In this document: positions 8,001 through 16,321 of the stretch, in pieces
Layout of the letters: the number at the start of each line of letters is the position of its first letter
Position numbering within the stretch: the stretch's first letter is position 1
From: Planctomycetaceae bacterium
GTDB lineage: Bacteria > Planctomycetota > Planctomycetia > Planctomycetales > Planctomycetaceae
Direction: 5' to 3'
Assembly: GCA_024742875.1 (NCBI GenBank)
Contig: JANSXP010000021.1
Location: forward strand, 1-64,000
DNA length: 64,000 nucleotides
Program-made: the position numbers and the translations under genes
Notes under the pieces: model-generated
Told to the model about the DNA's origin: nothing
Database searches by the model: none
What the model saw: the letters and a program-made list of their open reading frames with translations, nothing else

Positions 8001-10502
8001 ATGACGAAAGCTGTCTCAATTCTGATGATGTCCGGCGCATTGCTGGGGGCATCGCTGTACACCATTGCCGAGCCCACGCGGCTGCAATCGGTCCCTCCGG
8101 CCGAACTGCTGCCCGAGCGAGCCGTCGTAATGCTGCAGGTGGATGGCACCAAAGCTCACATGCCTGCGCTGCGGGAAACGGCCGCCTGGAAGGCGCTGGA
8201 AGACACGCAGATGCGGGAACGCGTGTTTGACCTGGTCGAAATGTTCGTCAAAGCGGCTTCTCCCGAAATGGCGGCCACCGCTCGCAAATCCATGAATGAC
8301 CTGATGGAACGCGGCATGTCTCTGGCGATCGCCATTTCGCCTGACGGCCAGTCATTTGCCCCTTATGGCGTGCTGGTGCTGCATGAGGCGGCCGACATGA
8401 AAGACACGATCATGTCCATCGCTCTGCAGGCGGAGCCCGATCTGGAATCACAGATTCAGACCCGCACCCAGGAAGGTCGCGAAATCAGCTTTGTCTCACC
8501 GCAGCCGGGCATGGAAGTGTGCCTGTGGACCGAAGGCAGCCATCTGGTGCTGGGAGTCGGCATTCAGCCTGCGGACCGCGTCATTGCCAATGTGGAAGGC
8601 CGCGAGAAAAACGTGACCGCCCATCCTCTGTGGAATAAGCTGCGTAAGAAATCCGGCTACACGGTCAATCAGGTGGCCTGGGTGGATACCAAATCGCTGA
8701 TGGATCAGTTTGGCGGCATGCCGTTTCCCGATCCCCCACCGGGCAAACAACTGTCAATTCGCGAATTCTGCGATCTGCTGGGTGTGGCCGAACTGGAAGG
8801 CATCACGTTCTCCGGCGGCTACAAGGGTGTGGCCACCTGGAACTCGATGGATGTCATCGCTCCCGGTCCCCGCAGGAAACTGCTGAAACTGCTCGACCAG
8901 CGAAACATTACGTTTGATGAACTGCCACCGCTGCCGACCGACACCGACAACTTTTTCGCCGGTTCGTTCGACATCCGAGGGGCCGTCGATCTGGTCGTTG
9001 AGACCGTGACAGACGTGATGACTTTCGCCGGTGACAATCAACTGGACCGCTTTGAGCAGGGCTTTGAGCAGTTCCAGGCCATGATCGGCGGACACCCTCG
9101 CGATGTCTTCAGTGCCGGACTGGGTGACCTGTTCTGCGTCTACAATGACCCCACCTCCATGCCCATTCCCGTCGGCATCGGACCGGTTGTGGTTGCCAGC
9201 GTGGCCGACCGCGATGTGCTGGAAGGCACACTGCGGAAACTCTCTGAGATCGCCCAGAGCGAAGCCCGCGGTGAGTTCTCTGTTCGCGAATCGGAAAAAG
9301 ACGACGCTACGTTCTTCTCCATTCAGATTCAGGGCGGCGTTCCCGTTGTGCCCACCATCATGGTGACCGACAAGTGGATTGTGGGCAGCCTGATGCCGGG
9401 TGCGGCTCAGAGCTTTGCCGCTCGCCTGAAAGGCCGGCTGAAGTCATGGACGCCCAACGAAGAAGTGGAAAACGCACTGGCGGCCCTGCCCAAAGAGTAT
9501 GCCTCCATCACGGTCAGCGACCCGCGTCCCGGCTATCGCACCATGATGACGTGGGCTCCCATGGGCCTGGGTATGATGGAAGCCAACGTGGTGCCGGAAC
9601 TCGCACAGCGCAATCCGGACATCCGCATGCCATTTGGACTGCAGGATCTGCCCAGTGCTCAGGAACTGGTCGAGCCGATGTTCCCCAATGTTTCCGTCTC
9701 CACCGTGGACGAAAGCGGGGCACACGTGCTGACCCGTTCGTCAGTTCCCGGCGTGCCGGTCGGCAATGTGGCGTCGGCCGCCATTCTGCCAGTCATGGTC
9801 GCCCTGCTTCTGCCCGCCGTTCAGCAGGCCAGGGAAGCAGCACGACGCACGCAGTCGCGGAATAACATGAAGCAGATCATGCTGGCGATGCACAATCATC
9901 ACGACGTATATCGAGCGTTCCCCCGCGGCACATTCGAAAATGAAGAACTGGAAGTCGAGGAACGGCTGAGCTGGATGTATCCACTGCTGCCGTTCATCGA
10001 GCAGAACAATCTGTACGGCCAGATCGATAAAAACGGAGCGTGGAATTCTGAACAGAACAAGCCGATGGCCGAACTGATGCTGCCTGTGCTCGTCAATCCC
10101 AGCGCTGCTGGCGAAGAAGCGGGAGCGATGGACTACGTGGGCATCTCGGGCATTGGACCGGATTCCGCCTCACTGAAGGCTAACGATCCGAAAGCCGGAA
10201 TCTTCGGCTACGATCGACAGACACGCATTCGCGATATCACCGACGGCACCAGCAACACGATTGCCATCATGGATTCGTCAGAACGCGGCAAATCGTATCT
10301 GCAGGGCGGCAAGTCCAGCATTCGCGGATTCAGTCAGCAACCGTATATCAATGGCCCGGATGGCATCGGCGGCCCACACCCCGGTGGTGTGAACGCCGGT
10401 TTTGCGGATGGTTCCGTGCGATTTATTTCGGAGAACATCGACCCCAAAGTCCTGGAGGCGCTGGCCACCAAGGCGGGGGGCGAAGTGGTGCCAAACTTCT
10501 AA
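8001..10502 (+). CDS. Secreted protein with C-terminal DUF1559 (prepilin-like) domain
   Basis: The protein is 833 residues from the ATG at 8001 (AAGGG just upstream); an in-frame extension to 7911 is open but has no ribosome site. Residues ~5-25 form an export signal. Residues ~30-580 are a large region I do not recognise by family. Near residue 590 a hydrophobic helix LPVMVALLLPAVQQAREAARR appears, which is the helix normally found at the very N-terminus of DUF1559 prepilins, followed by the DUF1559 body (~610-833) with GFADGSVRFISENID at the end. DUF1559 is therefore fused behind a large exported domain instead of following a type IV pilin leader. A strong terminator lies 61 nt downstream. 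Confidence 0.9.
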   Translation: MTKAVSILMMSGALLGASLYTIAEPTRLQSVPPAELLPERAVVMLQVDGTKAHMPALRETAAWKALEDTQMRERVFDLVEMFVKAASPEMAATARKSMNDLMERGMSLAIAISPDGQSFAPYGVLVLHEAADMKDTIMSIALQAEPDLESQIQTRTQEGREISFVSPQPGMEVCLWTEGSHLVLGVGIQPADRVIANVEGREKNVTAHPLWNKLRKKSGYTVNQVAWVDTKSLMDQFGGMPFPDPPPGKQLSIREFCDLLGVAELEGITFSGGYKGVATWNSMDVIAPGPRRKLLKLLDQRNITFDELPPLPTDTDNFFAGSFDIRGAVDLVVETVTDVMTFAGDNQLDRFEQGFEQFQAMIGGHPRDVFSAGLGDLFCVYNDPTSMPIPVGIGPVVVASVADRDVLEGTLRKLSEIAQSEARGEFSVRESEKDDATFFSIQIQGGVPVVPTIMVTDKWIVGSLMPGAAQSFAARLKGRLKSWTPNEEVENALAALPKEYASITVSDPRPGYRTMMTWAPMGLGMMEANVVPELAQRNPDIRMPFGLQDLPSAQELVEPMFPNVSVSTVDESGAHVLTRSSVPGVPVGNVASAAILPVMVALLLPAVQQAREAARRTQSRNNMKQIMLAMHNHHDVYRAFPRGTFENEELEVEERLSWMYPLLPFIEQNNLYGQIDKNGAWNSEQNKPMAELMLPVLVNPSAAGEEAGAMDYVGISGIGPDSASLKANDPKAGIFGYDRQTRIRDITDGTSNTIAIMDSSERGKSYLQGGKSSIRGFSQQPYINGPDGIGGPHPGGVNAGFADGSVRFISENIDPKVLEALATKAGGEVVPNF

Positions 10503-10563
10503 GCGATCCCGTCAGGACACAGGCATTCCCTGTGCCTGGCCCATGTTGAAGTTAGCCGACATC

Positions 10564-10615
10564 AAACAGGCTCGCCGTTGCCCCTCGGGGATTCGTGCGA
10601 GCCTGTTTCTTTTTC
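10564..10615 (+). terminator. Rho-independent terminator after the DUF1559 fusion gene
   Basis: A perfect 12-bp stem AAACAGGCTCGC (10564-10575) pairs with GCGAGCCTGTTT (10597-10608). A small inner CCCC/GGGG pairing lies in the loop and CTTTTTC follows. It sits 61 nt after the stop codon. Confidence 0.85.
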
Positions 10616-10878
10616 GCCGACAGCAAGAGGCTGCCAAAGTGCGAAAGGCTCTGAGCAAGGGCGATCCGTTGCGGGCCTCGTCCCCGAAGGCTCGTGGCGA
10701 GCATTGGAGACAGCGGATGGTGCCTCCGACTTTGACCGGGCCTCTGCCCATCCTCCCCAGAGGCCTTTCCACCTGCAGACTACGTGTCGCCCTCCGGGAA
10801 TTCCGTAGTGGCTTGATTGTCGCCTGGACGCTCACCGCCTAACATCTGGCTAACTGACAGCTTACTTTGGAACCAACC
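10616..10878. other. Intergenic region, no gene seen
   Basis: Between the terminator and the next start I find only short frames without family features. GGAA at 10869-10872 is the probable ribosome site for the ATG at 10879. Confidence 0.4.
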
Positions 10879-11361
10879 ATGTCCAGCGAAAACCCATTCG
10901 GAACATCCTCAGAACCGAACCCAGGACTGGGTGATCTCGGCGACCTGGCACAGTCTTCCCGCCAGAAGGAACTGGGCCAGGCCAAAGGGGCCCTGATCGT
11001 CGTGGGTCTGCTGACGGCAGGGGTCAACGGATTCATGCTGGCCAACGCTGAAAATGAAGTCAACGGCCTCGGTTTGGCGAATCCTCAGGAAGTTCTGACC
11101 ATCGTCCGTATCATCTACGGCGGCGCTATGCTGCTGGGCATTGGACTGATCACCTGTGGCTGTCTGGTCAAAACGTGGCCGGTGCCGATGACATGCACGG
11201 GGCTGGGTCTGTACCTGCTGGGAACCGCAGGTTTCGCGGTGCTCAATCCCATGAGTCTTGTTCAGGGAATCATCTTCAAAGTCATCATCATTGTCGTGCT
11301 GGCCAAGTCCGTGAAGACGGCATTTGCTTATCAGGCGGATCGCAAAGCCGGCTTAGTGTGA
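10879..11361 (+). CDS. Small four-TM membrane protein of unknown function
   Basis: The protein is 160 residues. After a hydrophilic Ser/Asn/Pro-rich cytoplasmic tail (~35 residues) there are four hydrophobic segments, around residues 36-58, 71-96, 100-122 and 126-148, with few charges between them. I recognise no domain. The ATG at 10879 has GGAA 6 nt upstream; a TTG four codons earlier is less likely. It ends 4 nt before the next membrane-protein gene, so the two are probably co-transcribed and translationally coupled. Confidence 0.7.
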   Translation: MSSENPFGTSSEPNPGLGDLGDLAQSSRQKELGQAKGALIVVGLLTAGVNGFMLANAENEVNGLGLANPQEVLTIVRIIYGGAMLLGIGLITCGCLVKTWPVPMTCTGLGLYLLGTAGFAVLNPMSLVQGIIFKVIIIVVLAKSVKTAFAYQADRKAGLV

Positions 11362-11365
11362 TTCC

Positions 11366-12379
11366 ATGATTGGCACAAGAATTACCGGTACGCATAACCG
11401 CTCCATCGTCACTTACACCCTGCCGTTCGCCTCGTGTATTCTGCTGGCGATCGCGTGGCTGGCAGGAGAGTGGCCACCAGTCGTGCTGGCCGCCGGCCCT
11501 ATCATCATTTTCGTCTGCATCCTGAGGCAGCAATCGCACCAGTTCGAGTGTGAAGTTCGGGAACAGGGGCTCTGGTTCCCGGCAACAGACGAGCAGGTGC
11601 CTTACTCATCGATTACAGCGATCGAGTATGTGCCGACGGAGAAGAAGCCCCGATCGCCCATCATCCTCTCCCGATCCAGTCGCAGCGTGCTGATACCCGC
11701 ATCGCTGAATGTCGATGGCGGCGACCTGTACAATTTTTTGACCTCCCAACTCAGCCTGAAGACACAAAGTCACGTCCCGCCCGCGCTGCAGCAATACTAT
11801 GAACAGCAGGTGGCAGAGCATGGCGAGTCCGCCGTGCTCGTCCTCAATGCGCGGCAGAAGGCGGGAAAAAGACCAAAACGCGAAACCGCGTCTGCCGTCG
11901 TTCGTGGACTGCTGATCTCCGGTGTCGTGTTTGGCGTCGGCACGCTCCTGAACGCGATGATGCTCGTGGCGGCTGTGATCACGCTGTTGCTCGCCGGCCT
12001 TGTCTGGGGATACTCGGCCGAACGAAGTAAGCGATTGACGATCGAAAAAGGCATTCTGAATTCCGCCATTGTGGTGACCCCTGAAGGTATGGCGATGCAG
12101 CAGGGCCCGGTTTCCGGTGCCATCGAATGGTCCCGCGTTCAGGGCGTTTCTCTGGTGCATCTGCCGCGATCTGTCGAGTCCTCCTCAGTCATGCACGGCA
12201 CCGTGGCCATCAAAGTTGGCACGAGCCAGATCTCTGTTCGTGATGCTTATGAGCTGCCCATTTTTTCGCTGTGCCGAGTACTGACCACAGCGTGGGAGAA
12301 TCGAATTCATTCGCCCGCCGCAGTTGTGCTGAAGGAGCAGCATGACAACTCCCCTTTTCGCCCCCCTACGCAGACCTGA
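11366..12379 (+). CDS. Membrane protein with probable PH-like cytoplasmic domains
   Basis: The protein is 337 residues. Two TM helices lie near residues 16-50, then a soluble beta-rich region (~55-130) with the pattern seen in bacterial PH/YcxB-like domains (FECEVREQGLWF, VPYSSITAIEYV). A second TM pair lies near 170-215 and a second similar soluble region follows (VVTPEGMAMQQGPVSGAIEWSRV has the same layout). The duplicated TM-pair plus PH-like arrangement is my reading of the pattern, not a confirmed match. It begins 4 nt after the preceding gene with no clear ribosome site, which supports coupling. Function unknown. Confidence 0.7.
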   Translation: MIGTRITGTHNRSIVTYTLPFASCILLAIAWLAGEWPPVVLAAGPIIIFVCILRQQSHQFECEVREQGLWFPATDEQVPYSSITAIEYVPTEKKPRSPIILSRSSRSVLIPASLNVDGGDLYNFLTSQLSLKTQSHVPPALQQYYEQQVAEHGESAVLVLNARQKAGKRPKRETASAVVRGLLISGVVFGVGTLLNAMMLVAAVITLLLAGLVWGYSAERSKRLTIEKGILNSAIVVTPEGMAMQQGPVSGAIEWSRVQGVSLVHLPRSVESSSVMHGTVAIKVGTSQISVRDAYELPIFSLCRVLTTAWENRIHSPAAVVLKEQHDNSPFRPPTQT

Positions 12380-12489
12380 GCGCCAGCCTTCTTGTATGAA
12401 CTGACCAAAACAACCCAATGGGCCTCACCTGGTCACGGTCTGATGTGTGATCGATCGCAATGACACCGCGATCTCTCGCCCCCACCGCC

Positions 12490-12636
12490 GCCGGCTGAAC
12501 CGCCGCCGGCTGAACGGCCGCCGGCTGAACGGCCGCCGGCTGAACGGCCGCCGGCTGGATTGCCGCGGCTGAACGGCCGCCGGCTGAACGGCCGCCGGCT
12601 GGATTGCCGCGGCTGAACGTCCGCGGCTGAACTGCC
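12490..12636. repeat. GC-rich tandem repeat, ten units of 14-15 bp
   Basis: Ten consecutive units of GCCGGCTGAACGGCC type run from 12490 to 12636. Two units end in GGATTGCC instead of GAACGGCC, and three are 14-bp versions lacking one C. The interspersed variants show a higher-order pattern (plain, plain, variant, short), typical of slippage and unequal exchange. The array lies in the 289-bp gap upstream of the FGE-like lipoprotein gene, ending 32 nt before its ATG. Confidence 0.92.
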
Positions 12637-12668
12637 GACCACCATTGCTTCCATCAGGCCGACAGACG

Positions 12669-13532
12669 ATGCCACCGATCCGACAGAATCTTTCCTGCCC
12701 CGGCACGCTTCGCCCACTTGGGATCGCCTGCCTCCTGCTGGCCCTGGGCTGCTCGTCATCAACGGACAGTGGCCCCTCCACACGGCAGGCCGACACAGCA
12801 CAGGAAACAGAGACCCGAACGCTCTCCGGCGACGAGGCACCTCCATCGCCGCTGTCCGCAGATCGGCAGTCGTGGCCGGCGGAGATCACCAACCGATTTG
12901 GCATGACATTCTCGCTGGTCACGATTGACCCAACACGGCCTGACCACAACGACGCGTTCCCTCAGCAGACCTACTACATTCAGCAAAGCGTGCTGACAGG
13001 CAGCCAGATGGACGCATTCAACAGAGCGGCCGTGCTGGGCGGGGTCTATACAACCGACCCGCGGCGGTCTCTGCCGACGCCACTCGTCCAGCCGAACGTT
13101 TCACTGCCTCGGGGCAACTCACCATCGGAATGGAGTGAGTGTTTCTGGTACGCCCGCGCCCTCTCCACGCTGGATCCCGATTTTGACTATCGTTTGCCGA
13201 CGCGGAAAGAGTGGACCTTCGCCTGCAAAAGCGGTTACGAACAACGCTGCGACGGCGACGACAGGAACGCCTACCGCTGTCGGGGCATGCAGGACCCCAA
13301 CGGTCCCGATGCAGAAGCGGTGGCCGAACGCTGGGGCGAGCACGGACAGTCGGCCGTGCTGATGGGATACTGGAAGAACAACTGGGGCGTTCACGATGAT
13401 CGCGAAGAACCGGATTGCCTGTGTGATCACTGGACGATCTGTAACCCGGATGGTGACGACAGTCTCAATGAACGCATCACCGCGCGATTCATTCTGATGC
13501 CCAAACAAAACTCCACCGACCGTTCGCGGTGA
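12669..13532 (+). CDS. Lipoprotein with degenerate formylglycine-generating-enzyme (SUMF1)-like domain
   Basis: The protein is 287 residues from the ATG at 12669. It has a lipoprotein signal with lipobox LALGC (Cys about residue 28), a low-complexity linker, then an FGE-sulfatase/SUMF1-like region: NRFGMTFSLVTIDP at its start, QSVLTGSQMDAFN, YRLPTRKEWTFACKSG (the LPTEAEWEYA-type motif), and a shortened end. The last typical FGE segment is not recognisable, so catalytic sulfatase activation is doubtful; many planctomycete members are binding or structural. A TTG start at 12645 is possible but lacks a ribosome site. It is convergent with the SCO1-ASPIC gene. Confidence 0.75.
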   Translation: MPPIRQNLSCPGTLRPLGIACLLLALGCSSSTDSGPSTRQADTAQETETRTLSGDEAPPSPLSADRQSWPAEITNRFGMTFSLVTIDPTRPDHNDAFPQQTYYIQQSVLTGSQMDAFNRAAVLGGVYTTDPRRSLPTPLVQPNVSLPRGNSPSEWSECFWYARALSTLDPDFDYRLPTRKEWTFACKSGYEQRCDGDDRNAYRCRGMQDPNGPDAEAVAERWGEHGQSAVLMGYWKNNWGVHDDREEPDCLCDHWTICNPDGDDSLNERITARFILMPKQNSTDRSR

Positions 13533-13595
13533 GGAATTGTTCGCCCCTGCCTGGTCCCCCCTCGGTGTCCGCCGGACCCTGCTCGGTTCGCCCGG

Positions 13596-16217
13596 TTACT
13601 GGTCTTCGACAATCTGGAGCCGTTGATTCGTATCGATCGGGCCATCAACCACCTGTGTGGTGCCGGTCGGCCAGGTGACTTCGATGCGATCCACTGTTTC
13701 TGCGGTTCCCAGCCCAAAATACAGCGGAAGATCGCTCTGACCAAGATAGCCGGACGCCCCGGTCTTCACCTGGCTTTGCCGCTGACCGGTCGTGTGCACT
13801 CGCACCACCGCGCCCAGCGCGTCACGGTTGCTTCCTGTCCCCTGCACGTCGACCTTCAGAAAACGAATTTCGCTCTGCTGACGGTTGCTGCGCAGGAACT
13901 GCGGACGGGTGTTGAACTCGTTGGTGACGATATCCAGATCACCGTCGTTGTCAAAATCATAGATCACACTGGAACGGCTGCCGGTGGCCGACCAGACGAC
14001 CCACTCTCCTTTTCGCGATTTGCGGAGCCTGTTGTCCGCGTCCTGTGCATCAAAGTTCAGCGAGAACCACGGTGCGATCTGCTGATCACGCGGGCGGGGT
14101 TCAATCTGAGTTGCAAAATGAGCGTCGTAGAAGCGCTGGCCTCCCGCATTGAGCAGCAGTGAATTGGTGCTGTAGCGATAAGGAAAGCACATGCTGGACG
14201 TGAGAAACGCATCGGCAAAACCGTCAGCATCGATGTCACCGCTGCTCAGCCCCCACGGCCAGTAGTTCTCAGCGTGCAGCGCGTCAGACACTTCTTTGAA
14301 CGTGCCGTCCTCTGCCTGCTGAAAGAACGCGTTGCCGTAGATGCTTCGTCCTTCACTTCGCAGAAACTCTTCCGGCCAGGTGATGTCCGCTTTCTGCTTT
14401 TCCCGGTCCGGTCCCACATCGACGCTCATATCGGAGTGCATGTCCGTCAGGAACACGTCAAACTTCCCGTTGTTATCAAAGTCCGCCACTGTCACGCCCA
14501 TCGTTCCCCACGGGGTCGCCTGGAAAAACTCATCCGTGCGGTCGGTAAAGCGGTCACCCTGCTCATTGATGTATAACGTGTCGTGCCCCTGCATGTTGCA
14601 CACATACAAATCGGGCCAGCCGTCATTGTTGGCATCAAACGCCACCGCATCACCCGACCAGGACGCGTCGTCCTGCAGGCCAAACTGCTCTGTGACATCT
14701 TCAAACTGATTGTTGCCCAGGTTGCGATACAGGCGTGAACACTCCGACAACTCCGGTGCGAGGTGGCCGCTGAAAGCGTCCGGCCGTCCCACAAAATAAT
14801 CGAGCTGCACCGACGGCTGCGAATTTGCCGCATCGGTGCGAACCTGCCGTTTTTCTTCCGTGGTGAATCGCCCAACGTTGCAGACGTACAGGTCCAGCAG
14901 ACCATCTTTGTCGTAGTCGAAGAACGTTCCCTTGGATGAATGGCCCGTGTATGCCAGCCCCGAACTCTTCGTGCGGTCGACAAACGTCCCGTCCACGTTT
15001 TCGAAGAACGAATTTTCTGCGCGAATGGACGTCACAAACAGATCCGGGTCGCCGTCGTTATCCGTGTCGGCAAACGAAGCGGCCACCGAAATTCGGTCTT
15101 CCCGCTCCGCCCCGCTGTCGGCCACCTTTTCGAATCCCCCCTGCGGCGTTCCCCGCCACAGTTCATTGGGGCCGACCTGCGACGTAAAGTAGATGTCCGC
15201 CACGCCGTCCCCGTCGACGTCGGCAACGCTCACGCCATTCCCGTGGTCATAGTGATTCACGAGCAGGCGATGACGCTGATCGTCAACGATCTGCGGCCGA
15301 AACGTCACTCCCAGTTCCTCCACGCAGTCCTCAAACTGAAAGCCGGGAGCCAGGCCGAGTTCCTTCATCGTGGCCGCTTCAAGCGCACCCACATCTGCCA
15401 GCCAGCGATCGTCGAGAATCCCCGGCGGCTGGGCCATGTGCTGAGCCGATTCGGGCAGATCGGTCAGTTGAGCGGCATCCGGCACAAAGTCCGGCAGCAC
15501 TTCGTCAATAGCCGACCACAGTTGCTCGATCCCCTCAGTGCTTTGAGAATCAAAATAGCCCCGAATTCGTTGTGCTCTGTCGAACAGTACAAATTTGGAT
15601 TCATGGGCGATGGGAATCAGTGGGTCTTCCGGGTTCTCCGCCACCGCCATCCCCAGGTTGTTGCGACTGAAATTCCAGATCGCTTCCCGATCTCCCGTGA
15701 GGAACGCCCACATGTCAAAGTCGGCCTCCAAAGATGTCCCGTAGTCCTTCAGCACGTCGGGAGTGTCAAATTCGGGATCAACCGAGATCGTCAGCAGCCG
15801 TACCCCTTCCGTGCCGGATGCCTTGAGACGATCCTGCAGCTGCTTCATGGCGGCAGACTGCTGGGGACACGTCCCCGGACAGCGGGTGAACACAAAACAC
15901 ACCACGGTCACGGAGTTTTGAATCTGGTCCTGACCAAACTCCTCGCCATTTTGATCGCGAAACAGAAAACTGCCCACCGGCTTCGCCTCGCCCGCCACAA
16001 TGATGTCTGACGGCTGCGTCTGCGGGTCAGAAGTCTCCGGCCGTGTTTCTGCGCTGCCGGTATCCGTTCCTGCGCCCTGGGGCGTGTCTGATCTGCTGCA
16101 GCCTGCGGCAGTGATCAGAACCGCGTACAAAAGCATGCCGGCTGCGGACCGCAGACTCGTCCTCCCTGACAGCCGGGAGCAGACAGACAGATACACACGA
16201 TCAGATGGCGCCGACAT
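13596..16217 (-). CDS. Lipoprotein fusing a SCO1/SenC domain to VCBS/FG-GAP repeats and an ASPIC/UnbV domain
   Basis: The protein is 873 residues from the ATG at 16217 (GGTGAGG just upstream; the open extension to 16301 is unlikely). A lipobox TAAGC places the lipid Cys near residue 40. Residues ~70-240 are a SCO1/SenC thioredoxin-like domain with both copper-binding features: the CPGTCP motif (Cys113, Cys117) and a His at ~205 in HESKFVLFD. Residues ~320-760 carry seven FG-GAP/VCBS calcium-loop repeats of type DxDxDGxxDLYV, followed by an ASPIC/UnbV end with GALGAVVRV-like and VTWPTGTTQ segments. SCO proteins deliver copper to cytochrome oxidase or act as thiol oxidoreductases. It is the last gene of a five-gene minus-strand cluster with a seven-haem cytochrome. 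Confidence 0.9.
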   Translation of the reverse strand: MSAPSDRVYLSVCSRLSGRTSLRSAAGMLLYAVLITAAGCSRSDTPQGAGTDTGSAETRPETSDPQTQPSDIIVAGEAKPVGSFLFRDQNGEEFGQDQIQNSVTVVCFVFTRCPGTCPQQSAAMKQLQDRLKASGTEGVRLLTISVDPEFDTPDVLKDYGTSLEADFDMWAFLTGDREAIWNFSRNNLGMAVAENPEDPLIPIAHESKFVLFDRAQRIRGYFDSQSTEGIEQLWSAIDEVLPDFVPDAAQLTDLPESAQHMAQPPGILDDRWLADVGALEAATMKELGLAPGFQFEDCVEELGVTFRPQIVDDQRHRLLVNHYDHGNGVSVADVDGDGVADIYFTSQVGPNELWRGTPQGGFEKVADSGAEREDRISVAASFADTDNDGDPDLFVTSIRAENSFFENVDGTFVDRTKSSGLAYTGHSSKGTFFDYDKDGLLDLYVCNVGRFTTEEKRQVRTDAANSQPSVQLDYFVGRPDAFSGHLAPELSECSRLYRNLGNNQFEDVTEQFGLQDDASWSGDAVAFDANNDGWPDLYVCNMQGHDTLYINEQGDRFTDRTDEFFQATPWGTMGVTVADFDNNGKFDVFLTDMHSDMSVDVGPDREKQKADITWPEEFLRSEGRSIYGNAFFQQAEDGTFKEVSDALHAENYWPWGLSSGDIDADGFADAFLTSSMCFPYRYSTNSLLLNAGGQRFYDAHFATQIEPRPRDQQIAPWFSLNFDAQDADNRLRKSRKGEWVVWSATGSRSSVIYDFDNDGDLDIVTNEFNTRPQFLRSNRQQSEIRFLKVDVQGTGSNRDALGAVVRVHTTGQRQSQVKTGASGYLGQSDLPLYFGLGTAETVDRIEVTWPTGTTQVVDGPIDTNQRLQIVEDQ

Positions 16218-16321
16218 AACCTCACCGCTGGACTGAAGAGTTCTGGAAACAAGGCCACGGATTTCGCAATGACACGTGTAACCGCCTCCGGCGGCGTGCA
16301 ACCACCTTCAGCGGCGCGTGG

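Noticed and set aside
12425-12949. Minus-strand ORF with QPAAV repeats over the 15-bp array
   Set aside because: The apparent protein repeat is only the translation of the DNA array, and the rest is antisense to the FGE-like lipoprotein gene.
14940-16010. Plus-strand 356-codon ORF
   Set aside because: It is antisense to the SCO1-ASPIC gene, whose minus frame carries clear SCO and VCBS motifs.
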